Shown: positions 40,404-50,940 of the stretch, in pieces
Layout: every line of letters begins with the position of its first letter
How positions within the stretch are numbered: the stretch's first letter is position 1
Assembly: GCA_018350325.1 (NCBI GenBank)
Contig: JAEVLN010000013.1
Span: 1,674,001-1,738,000 of the forward strand
Origin: Globodera rostochiensis
Lineage: Eukaryota > Nematoda > Chromadorea > Rhabditida > Heteroderidae
DNA: 64,000 nt
Direction: 5' to 3'
Notes under the pieces: model-generated
What the model was told of the DNA's origin: nothing
Database searches by the model: none
What the model saw: only the letters and a program-made list of their open reading frames with translations
Made by a program: the position numbers and the translations under genes

Positions 40404-41040
40404 ATCCCAAGTACTTAAAATGAATAATATTTAAAAGCGCAGAAAAGAAGCAATTTTCCTCGGCTCAATTTTGTTTCAGCAAAACGAATTAATCCGGCCA
40501 TCAATGCAATTAGTTATTTAATAAAATGAATGCTCTTTGTGAATGTAAGGAAGTGGGAGATTCCGCTTGTTGGAAGAAGACGGTTAAGACGCCTTGACAA
40601 TTATTTTAAGAATTGAAAGGGGTCGGCTCATAATTCACTTTCAAGTTCTCTAACAAAAATGTGTTACAGACATTTTAATTGATGCCAAAATAACCAGCAG
40701 GAGTTTGTGATGAAAATTGGTCCAAAGTTGTTAAACTTTTGAAACATTCGCCAAGGAATTATTTGCGGGAACGGGAAAATGCTAAAATTAAAAATTGCGG
40801 GAGTTCATTCACCGCCGAACCCGCCAAAAACACTTAAAATCAATCTAAAAAGGGTTAAACATTGCATGCCTGATCCTTTATTTAATATATATTATTTGAA
40901 TTTCTATTACCACACAAACTCGGGCACTTTTGCATTATTTAGTTGGCAAAATGTCGTTGTGACGGCTACCGAATCCAGAATGGTCCGAATCCAGACCCAG
41001 CCAAAATTGGTCAGAATCCAGACCGGTCCGAATACAGAGC
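40404..41040. other. Intergenic, dispersed repeat
   Basis: 40855-40955 repeats the segment found at 7500-7610 and 33290-33390. 40960-41040 has GAATCCAGACC repeats that are mirrored at 41345-41370 beyond the foldback element. No gene is seen. Confidence 0.5.
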
Positions 41041-41339
41041 GGGCAATAACTTGCTTCAACCTTGACATATTCAGACATTATTATAGTCATTTGAAAGCTC
41101 TTGAAAAGACGGAGCTATTATTAAGCAAAAGTTTTGTGATTGGACAAATTTCAAAAAAATTATGGCCAAAAACCAAAAATTCTGGATTCAAAAATTTTTT
41201 AAAAAGTTTTTTGGCCATAACTTTTTTGAAACTTGTCCAATCACAAAACTTTTGCTTAACAATAGCTTCAGCTCTTGAAGAGCTTTCGAATGACTATAAT
41301 AATGTCTGAATATGTCAAGGTTGAAGCAAGTTATTGCCC
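41041..41339. mobile_element. Foldback element 5
   Basis: Termini GGGCAATAACTTGCTTCAAC and GTTGAAGCAAGTTATTGCCC are exact complements. Arms of about 130 bp (ATATTCAGACATTATTATAG, CTTGAAAAGACGGAGC, GTGATTGGACAAATTTC) fold around an AT-rich centre near 41195. Closest in pattern to foldback 1. Confidence 0.88.
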
Positions 41340-41671
41340 AATCTGTCCGGTCTGGATTCGGTCCGTACGCCGTTGTGATAAATAAATTGAAAGCTGAAAA
41401 TAAAATTTTGACAAGCAGTGCTGGCCTTTTTGCTCATCATCCTCCCGCAAAAACAATTCAAAGTTCGGGCTGGAGAATTTTCGATAAAAATCCGGATCGA
41501 TCCACAAGTCCATCTTCTAGTACAACATATTTAAATGAATGTGATGGAACATAATGTGATGGTTGGTTTGTTGAGCAACTGTTTGTTCTGTTGGGTGAAG
41601 GGCGTCGTCGGTATGTCGTCGTTTGTTTGTAAATCGATGAAAGAAAAGGGAAGAAAGGGGATGGACGGCCG
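41340..41671. other. Dispersed repeat leading into the array
   Basis: 41525-41671 is a copy of the repeat with GTGATGGTTGGTTTGTTGAG and TTTGTAAATCGATGAAAGAA, as at 33490-33600. Here it runs straight into the 24-bp array. Confidence 0.6.
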
Positions 41672-43275
41672 GGGGGAGAACGAATTGGGCCCCAAGGGGG
41701 AGAACGAATTGAGCCCCAAGGGGGCGAACGAATTGGGCCCCAAGAGGGAGAACGAATTGAACCCCAAGGGGGAGAACGAATTGAACCCCAAGGGGGAGAA
41801 CGAATTGAGCCCCAAGGGGGCGAACGAATTGGGCCCCAAGGGGGAGAACGAATTGAGCCCCAAGGGGGAGAACGAATTGAGCCCCAAGGGGGAGAACGAA
41901 TTGAACCCCAAGGGGGAGAACGAATTGAGCCCCAAGGGGGAGAACGAATTGAGCCCCAAGGGGGCGAACGAATTGGGCCCCAAGGGGGAGAACGAATTGA
42001 ACCCCAAGGGGGAGAACGAATTGAGCCCCAAGGGGGAGAACGAATTGAACCCCAAGGGGGAGAACGAATTGAGCCCCAAGGGGGAGAACGAATTGAGCCC
42101 CAAGGGGGCGAACGAATTGGGCCCCAAGGGGGAGAACGAATTGAACCCCAAGGGGGAGAACGAATTGAGCCCCAAGGGGGAGAACGAATTGAGCCCCAAG
42201 GGGGCGAACGAATTGGGCCCCAAGGGGGAGAACGAATTGAACCCCAAGGGGGAGAACGAATTGAGCCCCAAGGGGGAGAACGAATTGAGCCCCAAGGGGG
42301 AGAACGAATTGAACCCCAAGGGGGAGAACGAATTGAGCCCCAAGGGGGAGAACGAATTGAGCCCCAATGGGGAGAACGAATTGAGCCCCAAGGGGGAGAA
42401 CGAATTGAGCCCCAAGGGGGGCAAGGAATTGAGCCCCAAGGGGAAGAACGAATTGAACCCCAAGGGGGAGAACGAATTGAGCCCCAAGGGGGAGAACGAA
42501 TTGAGCCCCAAGAGGGAGAACGAATTGAGCCCCAAGAGGGAGAACGAATTGAACCCCAACGGGGAGAACGAATTGAGCCCCAAGGGGGAGAACGAATTGA
42601 GCCCCAAGGGGGAGAACGAATTGAGCCCCAAGAGGGAGAACGAATTGAGCCCCAAGGGGGAGAACGAATTGGGCCCCAAGGGGGAGAACGAATTGAGCCC
42701 CAAGGGGGGCAAGGAATTGAGCCCCAAGGGGGAGAACGAATTGAACCCCAAGGGGGAGAACGAATTGAGCCCCAAGGGGGAGAACGAATTGAGCCCCAAG
42801 AGGGAGAACGAATTGAGCCCCAAGAGGGAGAACGAATTGAACCCCAAAGGGGAGAACGAATTGAGCCCCAAGAGGGAGAACGAATTGAGCCCCAAGGGGG
42901 AGAACGAATTGAGCCCCAAGGGGGAGAACGAATTGAGCCCCAACGGGGAGAACGAATTGAGCCCCAACGGGGAGAACGAATTGAGCCCCAAGGGGGAGAA
43001 CGAATTGAGCCCCAAGGGGGAGAACGAATTGAGCCCCAAGAGGGAGAACGAATTGAGCCCCAAGGGGGAGAACGAATTGGGCCCCAAGGGGGAGAACGAA
43101 TTGGGCCCCAAGGGGGAGAACGAATTGAGCCCCAAGGGGGGCAAGGAATTGAGCCCCAAGGGGGAGAACGAATTGAACCCCAAGGGGGAGAACGAATTGA
43201 ACCCCAAGGGGGAGAACGAATTGAGCCCCAAGGGGGAGAACGAATTGAGCCCCAAGAGGGAGAACGAATTGAACC
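41672..43275. repeat. 24-bp minisatellite, about 67 units
   Basis: The unit GGGGGAGAACGAATTGAGCC plus CCAA repeats over 1.6 kb with variants GAGCCC/GAACCC/GGGCCC and AGGGGG/AGAGGG arranged in larger blocks. It is open on the plus strand (GENELSPK, 584 codons) and in two minus frames (587-588 codons). Openness in three frames is a property of the unit, so I do not call a gene. The motif also ends the dispersed repeat at 33600 and 39915 in single copy. Confidence 0.96.
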
Positions 43276-44082
43276 AACAATGGATGTGATTAATCATTAA
43301 TGGGTGGAGGGATGAATGGAAATGGAACGGACGGAATTAACGGAATCAAAAAACAGCGGATAATAAACATTGACCAATTTTGAAGGGTTTTACGCATAAA
43401 ATGACCGGATTTGGTTAATTTGCGGGGACAGTAAAATGCTAAAATAAAAATTGCGGGAGCGGGAATTTCAAAAAGCGCGGGAAAGGTATTTCGCCGTTCC
43501 GTTCGAGATACAATTGCAAGCCCTGATCCTTTATTTATATATATTATTTGATTTGCCGGGGGCAAATATTTGCTTTCTCACAATTCGCTGGGTCAACATT
43601 TTGCCGGGGGCAAATAAAACATTCAAATTATGTTAAAGAGATTAATTCCCAAAAGTGAATGAATATGTTCGTTCATCCCCCGCCTTTTGGGTCAACATTT
43701 TCCCAAAGTGACTGACGTCCATTCTTCCTTCCTTTTTTCTTCCGATCAACACCGACGACTTTTGACTTTGATCAGCAGATGATTTTTCATCCCAACCCGA
43801 ATATGTATTTAGGTTCTTGAAGCAAATGCTTGAATTTATCGAATTTTCTATTTTGAGGGGATGATTAATTAAGTCAATTAAATCAACAAAAAGTGCATAT
43901 TTTAGAAGCAGAAATCAAAAATAATATTGATTATGTCTGTAAATTTGTCAATATAAATATGGAAATGAAAGCTTCAGAAAGAAATTGGGTAACCTTTTTA
44001 TATTTTTCATTGAATTAAAAGTTAATTCCATTTTAATTTTGTCCTAAAATTTTTTTTTTTTTGTTCTTCTCAGCAGATCGGC
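43276..44082 (+). other. Upstream region of G2
   Basis: 43549-43830 is the inverted copy of the repeat at 24225-24480. 43845-43930 is a single copy of the ~84-bp element arrayed at 49430-49825. 43975-44000 (AGAAAGAAATTGGGTAAC) matches the G1 leader. TTTGTTCTTCTCAGCAG stands just ahead of the ATG. 43276-43540 shows only a dispersed repeat. Confidence 0.55.
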
Positions 44083-45671
44083 ATGAAATTGAACGTTGTT
44101 GTACTAATAGTGTTTGTCACTTTGGCATTGTCAGTAATTTGTAAGGCCGGCAAAGACAGCGATAAGAAGAAGAAGGTCTTTTCAATTTTTGGCCATTTTT
44201 ATTATTATGGAGAGACAAAAGCGGTTTTAAATTCCCGAGGTGCCGGTTGTATTTTTGAAAATTCCTTAAGAAAATTGAATGGGACTACGTCTGAGCGCCG
44301 GGCTCAGATGGCAACCATTCCCCCAACCGAATTTGTTTTCTGGCTACGTCCCGTCCCGGGCTCCAACCGAGTGTTTGATGACACACTCGGGTTTCCATCT
44401 CATTTCGTCATTCCGCTAACAAATAATTAAGTTTTACTAGAAAAAGTACCCATCGAGATTCTCGATCGAAATCTCGATCGAACGAATTTTTTTGAGATCT
44501 TCGAGATTTTTCGGGATTCGAGATCGTAATCTCGATCGAAAAGTTTCGAGATTTCGATCGAGAATCTCGATCGGTCCTCAAGTCCTTTCTCTAAGTTTTT
44601 TACACACTATTCAGAAGGGCCAAGCGTCAACCTCAAACCAGCAGCTGGCGTATATCAATTTTGACACGAACGAACATGTGGATAATCTGGGCTGGGCCAT
44701 GACGCATAACAATGATAATACGCTGAAATGGCCTCATCATGAAAGTAGTGAAACAAAAGCAGACAGTTGGAACGAAGTACAAGAAGCATTAGCAACACTG
44801 CCGGTACCGTTTTCTATTTGTTTTGGTCGCTTTTTGTCCAACTCCACTGGACCAAATTTGGTGTGTCGCCCACCCAAAATTTTGTCGACACTTTGTCCTC
44901 AAAAGTTGTCGGCACTTTGTTTGATTCTAAAATGATATTGCCTAAGTTTTATACTGAGTTTGATGCGTTCCACCCAAAATGTTGACAACACTTTGTCTGA
45001 TTCGAAAATTATTTTCAAATTCATGGCCAGCACATCAAAATACCCCACCATCTCTGTTTCTACCATATTTATATGGCATTGTGCATTTGTTGGGGTCCGC
45101 GCCATACCTATTTTATGTTTTGCCATATTTAAGCGATTTTTGAAATGGGCCTAATTTTTGAAGATTTTGCTCAAATTCTTAACAAAAATTGTTTAATTGC
45201 TGAACATTTCGCCATTCAAATAATTTTTTCCCCGACGGCGCCTATCGGCGGCACTACCGGAGCTTCAAAAAAAGTACCGTATTTTTCAAATTTTGTTTTG
45301 TTTTTGTACCTTACAAATTAGCGCCACATTTTTTTTCCATATTTTTGGACACTGGCGCCATATTTTGGCACTATTTGACTGTGTGCCATCCTGTCCCTAA
45401 CTGATACACAGTTCAGGAGTACATGCGAACAAACCCGCCCACTCAACAAGCCACAACAGCATCGGTTGACCGTTTTGAGCAGAGTCCGTACCCACCTGGG
45501 TTCACTCCAGAGTTCGATCCAGAGTTCTTCCCACCTGGGTTCTATCCACCTGCTGGGTACATTCCACCTGATGAGTTCTATCAACAATGGTACGACAGCA
45601 CAGATGCATCAGAGTCATCCACTAAATCAACCGGCCGAAAGCCGAAGAACGGTAAAAAGAAAAAGTATTGA
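44083..45671 (+). CDS. Secreted protein, G family copy G2
   Basis: Exons 44083-44175, 44615-44803 and 45417-45671 join in phase 0 to 178 aa. The signal peptide is [20 protein letters not shown] plus KA, followed by 'GKDSDKKKK'. Exon 2 is '[20 protein letters not shown]' onward to '[14 protein letters not shown]'. Exon 3 begins '[16 protein letters not shown]', as in G4 and (after the first residues) G1. A Pro/Tyr/Phe-rich section based on YPPGF/FPPGF then replaces the 32-aa repeats of G1, and a basic tail '[17 protein letters not shown]' follows. Introns 1 and 2 share long stretches with G3 and G4. Intron 1 holds a TCTCGATCGA-rich block (44455-44580). Secreted; function unknown. Confidence 0.85.
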
Positions 45672-46285
45672 TTAATGAGTCCGTCCTGCTAAAGAGAACA
45701 ACATCATTTGCGATCACTTCACACACTGTTCACGAGTTTATTGTTGGAAAAACAAAACATTTGTTGTTGATATATTTTATTTAGGGACCGGTAAAATCAA
45801 ATTTCCGGATCAGGATTTTCAGTTTTGAAAATTTACCGGTCGGATTTTTCTGGATAAATCCGGAAAAATCTGAATCCGGAAAAATCCGGAAGAGTCAAAA
45901 ACCCCGGATCCCTCCCGGATTCCGGTTCCGATTCCTTTTTTGTTAAGAAATTTTCAAAAAATGGAAATTTTTTTTTGCGAATTCGGTTTCACTCCTGCTG
46001 GGGGAGGGTCGGTGGTGCAGATTGATTAACCATTGCTTACAAAATGTTAAAATAAGCATTATGGCAATTCTTTTATACAAAGTGAAAGTGCATTTCTAGA
46101 GTTCAATGTGTATGCCTATGCCTCAGGCTTTGCAACCAAAATTTTAAAATTTTTGGATCTTTTTAAGAATTGGCAGGGGTCGGCTATGAAAATTGGTCCA
46201 AAGTTGTTAAACTTTTGAAACATTTGCCAAGGAATTATTTGCGGAAACGGGAATTTCAAAAAGTACGCAACATTTTCGCCGACAT
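45672..46285. other. Intergenic, no gene
   Basis: 45785-45930 is CCGGA/TCCGG-rich low complexity, similar to the hAT interiors. 46030-46130 repeats the sequence at 37640-37760 (AAATTAAGCATTATGG-like). Nothing else is recognised. Confidence 0.5.
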
Positions 46286-46615
46286 TTGCTGGCCGTGCCG
46301 CTGTGCCTTCCCATCCCTCACCGTCCCCCGTCCGTCCGCCGGCTAGACAGTGGCGGCATGACCATCTTGCCCCGGGCCAACTGTTTCCAACAACAAGGGA
46401 CGAGACACATTCACATGCACTGCCTGTCGACGACATCCCATTTTGTGTCTTCGAAAAGGAGAGCGCACCAACCAATCCCCACCAAATGTCTAGCGCCCGC
46501 GCATGCGTTGCCAAACTGTAAGCCGTCCAACAGCCAACCAGAGCACTTGACAATGTGGCGCGCGTGCGTGTGCCGTTCTCACCCAGCGACACTCATCATT
46601 TGCCCAGAGGCTTAA
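46286..46615 (+). promoter_or_regulatory. CCAAT/E-box promoter cassette, copy 3 (no clear TATA)
   Basis: Contains AAGCCGTCCAACAGCCAACC, a CACTTGACAATGTGGC variant of the E-box block and GCGCGCGTGCGTGTGC. GCTTAAAAATTC is in the TATA position. An inverted GCCCCGGGGCAAGATGG-like motif near 46365 is shared with copy 4. The CCAAT box is altered to CCAACC, so this copy may be weak. Confidence 0.5.
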
Positions 46616-46818
46616 AAATTCTGCTCCTCCCCTTACCTTTCGCTTCCCCGGTGTCCCGACTCGTTCCCTTTTTACCCCAACTCGAAAAAAGTAAAAGATT
46701 CTCCAAACTGGATAAAAAGGTGCTTTTAGGGGTATACGGAGGCACAGACTCCGAATCTGACCTCCATTTCGACCAATTTCCAATCCTGGACGAATGATTG
46801 TGGGCTGTTTGGGTGTAC

Positions 46819-48010
46819 CCTGCAGTGGCGTTAGGCCTGTCTCCACCGCGAGTTGCTTCTGTTTGGCCGGGTTCGGGTACTGATCCTGGATGTAATGCCG
46901 TCTGAGCATTGCCTCTGCAAAAATAAAATGTTTAAAAAATATTTTATTATTTAAATATTTGGCTATTTGATTGTAGCACACCGCTTTTTCCTTGAAGCCA
47001 TGCACCGTCTGTTCCACGTCCACAATTGTCGGGGGGCACGGGTACTTCCTGCGCACCCGGTACTTGTCCACGGCCCCAAGCGTCCTTTTCAAAATGTTTT
47101 TTTTTTAATTTTTCTAAATTTTTTTTTTGTCCATTTTTTCTTCTTTCACCTTTCCCTGATTTGTTCGTATTCCTGGTAGTGGGCGTCCCACCACATGTGC
47201 TGCAACTTCAGGTGGCATTGCTGTGAGAATTTGTGGCTTTTCAGAATGGAGTAGAGCTCCGTGAAATTTCCCTTAAACGCAAAAAGGAATAAAATTATCT
47301 TTCGGAAATCCCCAAAAGTGTTCAAAAATGCAAAAATGCTTCCTATTGTATTATAGCTTATTGTTTCTACCGTATTATAGTTTATTGATTTCTACCGTAT
47401 TATATGAGCTTATTGTTTTCTACCGTATTATATGTAGCTTCACGTTCCAACCGTATTATATGTAGATTCACGTTCCAACCGTATTATATGTAGATTCACG
47501 TTACTACCGTATTATAGCTTATCGTTCCTACCGTATTCTAGCTTATCGTTCCTTCCAGGAATGGGAGCCGACGCACTCAAAAAATTTCGGAACTCGGAAT
47601 TCCGGGCTTTAAAAAATTTTCGGAAGCGGAACTCGGAATTCCGGAGCTTAAAAATTTGTCGGAAGTCGTTACTACCGTATTCTAGCTTATCGTCCTACCG
47701 TAAATAGCTTATTGTTCCTACCGTATTATAGCTTATCGTTCCTACCTATTATAGCTTATTGTTCCTACCGTATTATAGCTTATCGTTCCTACCTATTATA
47801 GCTTATTGTTCCTACCGTATTATAGCTTATCGTTCCTACCGTATTATAGCTTATCGTTCCTACCGTATTATAGCTTATCAGCGCACGTGCCCTGAGGACA
47901 GGTTCGTGCATTGCGACGTGCATTTGCACGGTCGGGGGCAGCGCGTCAAGGAAACGGCTCAGCTTCTCAACGTCGTTTGACTCCTCGAGCTGTTCGCACG
48001 TTTTGAGAAT
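46819..48010 (-). CDS. SIX-family homeobox gene (SIX3/6-like), last exon not found
   Basis: Minus-strand exons 48010-47864, 47271-47150, 47084-46982 and 46912-46819. The SIX domain gives '[17 protein letters not shown]', '[20 protein letters not shown]', '[18 protein letters not shown]'. The homeodomain gives '[12 protein letters not shown]', 'VHGFKEKA', '[19 protein letters not shown]'. SIX proteins are DNA-binding transcription factors of head and eye programmes. 'VDKYRVR' and 'HYQE' favour SIX3/6 (optix, nematode ceh-32). The final exon should start VGNWFKNRR, the recognition helix, and I cannot find it downstream. The intron phase after 'GLTPLQ' fits it. One residue is missing at the third splice, and the start upstream of 48010 (frame open to 48190) is uncertain. 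Either a pseudogene or a gene with a distant last exon. Confidence 0.75.
47335..47863. repeat. 24-bp array made of the SIX gene splice-donor region
   Basis: About 20 degenerate units of TACCGTATTATAGCTTATCG plus TTCC. Read on the minus strand, the first unit is the end of the SIX exon and its donor (AGCTATAATACG|GTAGGA). Units are 24 bp, so in-frame reading adds ISYNTVGT per unit. Around 47553-47665 the array is interrupted by a CAGGAATGGGAGCCGACG-ended element with GGAATTCCG repeats. Confidence 0.85.
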
Positions 48011-48385
48011 CTGAAAGATGCCGTGCCCTTCGCGCAAGAAAAATTCCTTAGGGAGAAACATAATTTTAAATTTGTCTAACACTAAAAAAGTATCCATGCC
48101 ATCTAAATGTGGCACAGACTTTTGAATTTTAAAATAGCAACAGACAGCTTGGGCTGCTTCTTCATGAATTACTACTGATAGTTTTACCATGTAAAAAACT
48201 GGGGTTTAGGCCTTGTTATTTTTCATTTATTTTTGCTTATGAACCCGGCATTTGGATCCTATTTTGGCATTTTTCGGTATCGGCATTATATACCGAAAAA
48301 CCTCATTTTGCCACACACAAAAAATTGGCCGAAACCCGGACTTTGTCAACAAATATAAACGCACCTCCAATAAATGGCCAGAATC
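48011..48385. other. Possible upstream part of the SIX gene
   Basis: The SIX reading frame stays open from 48010 back to an ATG at 48190 ('LPKEFFLREGHGIFQ'). However, CATCTTTCAG just before 48010 looks like a true acceptor, so the first exon may lie further upstream. Nothing else is recognised. Confidence 0.35.
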
Positions 48386-48595
48386 TTCAAAAGTGCCGCC
48401 GACTTCCTCCACTTCAAAAGTGCCGTCGTTTTCCTCCTCTTCAAAAGTGCCGCCAATTTCCTCCTCTTCAAAAGTGCCGTCGTTTTCCTCCTCTTCAAAA
48501 GTGCCGTCGTTTTCCTCCTCTTCAAAAGTGCCGCCAATTTCCTCCTCTTCAAAAGTGCCGTCGTTTTCCTCTTCTTCAAAAGTGCCGCCGCCGCT
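48386..48595. repeat. 27-bp minisatellite, about eight units
   Basis: The unit CTTCAAAAGTGCCGTCGTTT plus TCCTCCT recurs with GTCGTT/GCCAAT variants. It is open in several frames, with no other coding sign. The unit length is a multiple of three. Confidence 0.92.
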
Positions 48596-49429
48596 CTCCG
48601 CTCTCGGCCGTCAAAGTGTCCACAAATTCGAAACTGGCTTCTAAAGTCGGCGAATCCATCGACTGCAAACAAAGCGAATTCGGCAATTCACGGCACGCAA
48701 AAAGCGAATTCTTTAGAAGGCACAAATTAACAAAAGTGCCCAACAAATGCTCTGAAAACAGAGAAATTATTTTGAAAAGAATTTTAATTAAATTTAGGGT
48801 CAAGTTCTAAATTCAATTTTCTAAAATTATTTAATTAAAATAAAACATTTTTTATAATTTAAATGACAAAAAAACTAAATAAAAAATTTCACAAAGAATA
48901 AAAATGATTTTTTTTTTGACCTAAAAATGGAGAGGACGGACAACGACATTCAGTGGGGGCAATTTCTCATATTATCTCATAATTTGAATGTTTTATTTGC
49001 TCCCAGCAAAATTCTGACCCAAAAAATGGGGGAAATGAATTATAAAAAAAAAAGTAATATAATTCAAAAATTGAATTTATGAGAATGTGAATTTGTTGAA
49101 ATTTTAATTTGAAAATGTTTTTAAAAGCCCAAAAACAACAGAAATTCGGAAAAATTTTCAAGTGAATTCAAAAATTCTTTTTCTTTTAAATAATTTATTT
49201 TGGAATTTTTACATTATACGGTCCCGGGAACGAAATCGGTCTATTCACATACCAATCAATTCCTCTCATCGAGCTTTCAAAAACCGGTTAAATGCTCGTC
49301 CCAATAAAAATTAGAAAATTAATTCCTTATTGTTGTAATTTACAATTATTCCCCATCAATTCTTAGACATATTGTTTTAAAATAAATAATTTTTCAATCC
49401 ATTATTGTCGTGAATGAGTGAATGCACAT
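48596..49429. other. Intergenic, AT-rich
   Basis: 48950-49030 is a fragment of the AAAATGTTGACCC repeat. 49200-49290 has the ACCAATCAATTCCTCTC motif of the dispersed family. No gene is recognised. Confidence 0.5.
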
Positions 49430-49825
49430 CAATTAAATCAACAAAAAGTGCATATTTTAAAAGCATTTGACCTTTTTAAAAATATTTTCTATTTTGGGGG
49501 ATGATTAAAATCAATTAAATCAACAAAAAGTGCATATTTTAAAAGCATTTGACCTTTTTAAAAATATTTTCTATTTTGGGGGATGATTAAAATCAATTAA
49601 ATCAACAAAAAGTGCATATTTTATAAGCATTTGACCTTTTTAAAAATATTTTCTATTTTGGGGGATGATTAAAATCAATTAAATCAACAAAAAGTGCATA
49701 TTTTATAAGCATTTGACCTTTTTAAAAATATTTTCTATTTTGGGGGATGATTAAAATCAATTTAAATCAACAAAAAGTGCATATTTTATAAGCATTTGAC
49801 CTTTTTAAAAATATTTTCTATTTTG
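49430..49825. repeat. 84-bp tandem repeat upstream of G4, about five units
   Basis: The unit contains CAATTAAATCAACAAAAAGT, GCATATTTTATAAGCATTTG and TATTTTGGGGGATGATTAAA. Single copies lie upstream of G1 (35745-35820) and G2 (43845-43930) at comparable distances from the start codons. Confidence 0.92.
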
Positions 49826-49830
49826 GTGTT

Positions 49831-50205
49831 ACCTGTCATTTCGTCACTGAGTTTTAAAAGTTGACAAAAGGGTCCTTTAAAGAGGGGCTTTCGGGTCGTA
49901 GAATCTGAAATGCCCTTCTTTTAGACTATTTTCGAAATCCGTCCTCGAGTTCGAACAATTTTTCGAAACTTCAAAAACTTGCAAAAATCAATTTTCGGCC
50001 TCAAAATCTTCAAAAGCACATTAATTCGATTAGTTTGCTTGCCTTTCCGTTGTCATTTTGTAGTAATATTTGAAGCTTTTGAGGCTGAAAATTGATTTTG
50101 GATTTTAGAATAGGTAATTTATTGTTCGAACTCGTCACCGAATTCCAAATTAAGTCTAAATTGAAGGTCATATTCGGATTCTACGACCCCTAAAACTGCA
50201 GTGAC
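49831..50205. repeat. Inverted repeat with GGGTCGTAGAATC arms
   Basis: The left part (GTCATTTCGTCACTG, GGGTCGTAGAATCTGA, TCGAGTTCGAACAATT, AAAATCAATTTTCGGCCTC) is mirrored on the right (GAGGCTGAAAATTGATTTT, TTGTTCGAACTCGTC, TCGGATTCTACGACCC, CAGTGAC). Arms are about 150 bp with moderate divergence. Probably an old foldback or TIR element. Confidence 0.7.
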
Positions 50206-50583
50206 AAAAACAAACAGGGCAAAACGATCGGCAGGCATATTCCCATTTTAAAACAAAATTTTGTCTTTTTGTTCTTCTCAACAGATCGGACGGCATGCGA
50301 TTGTTTTGGTGCATTGATCAAAAATTACAACAATTTTCGGAATTTTGTTTTGTTTTTTCCTCACTTCTAACGTATTTAAAATTGTTGAATTTTGTGATTA
50401 TTTATCTTTTTATTTTTTGATTAGTTTGATTGTCTTCGTGGTTGTTTGATTGCGGAGTTCGTTTGTGACCGAAAAACCATAGGAGGGATCCTTTTAGTCA
50501 AAATTTGTGAAAATATTTTTATTCTAAACAATTGTCTGAAAATATGTTATTTAATTGAATACGGATTCGTCAATAGAAAATAA

Positions 50584-50745
50584 TAGAGTAGGACGGGACC
50601 GGGACCAAGACGGGACGGGATTTCCCGGTTTTTTCAGGTCCCGGTCCCGGTCGGGACGGACTTTTTGAAAACTGAAAGTCCCGGTCCCGGTTTTTTGGTC
50701 CCGACCGGGACCGGGACTAAATGTACACCCGCCTAATGATGGCAT
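50584..50745. mobile_element. Truncated hAT-like element in G4
   Basis: Starts TAGAGTAGGACGGGACCGGG and fills with CCCGGTCCCGG repeats. ACACCCGCCTAATGATGGCAT follows, as ACACCCCTAATGATGGCAT does in the 882-bp element at 25354. The right terminus is missing or not recognised. Confidence 0.6.
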
Positions 50746-50839
50746 CATCGAGCGACAATTTCAATCTTTTTTACAAGTGTACCACCAAGTTGTGTGTTGG
50801 GTCGTTTCGTGAAAAAGGCAAATGAGGAGCATTTTTCAA

Positions 50840-50940
50840 AAGTATTTTTCCGTTTTAACTTCTTTCAAAGCTAACCAAATCAGACATTTTCGATATCATT
50901 CGAAAGCATACATTGGGTAGAAGAAGCAAAACCTGCAGAA
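50840..50940. mobile_element. Half of a foldback element
   Basis: TTAACTTCTTTCAAAGCTAACCAAATCAGAC and ATCATTCGAAAGCATACA follow the arm pattern of the foldback family, but no matching opposite arm is present. Confidence 0.6.

Noticed and set aside
41535..43289. 584-codon GENELSPK open frame
   Set aside because: Two minus-strand frames are equally long and open, the unit simply lacks stops, and the sequence arises from a dispersed noncoding repeat.
46745..46790. '[10 protein letters not shown]' as the missing SIX recognition helix
   Set aside because: The similar phrase TCCGAATCTGACCTCCATTTCGAC is present in a dispersed repeat at 28985, key residues F, N and R are absent, and no acceptor fits.
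48325..48810. 161-codon KCRRFPPLQ frame
   Set aside because: Product of the 27-bp minisatellite; other frames are open too and splice or promoter signals are absent.
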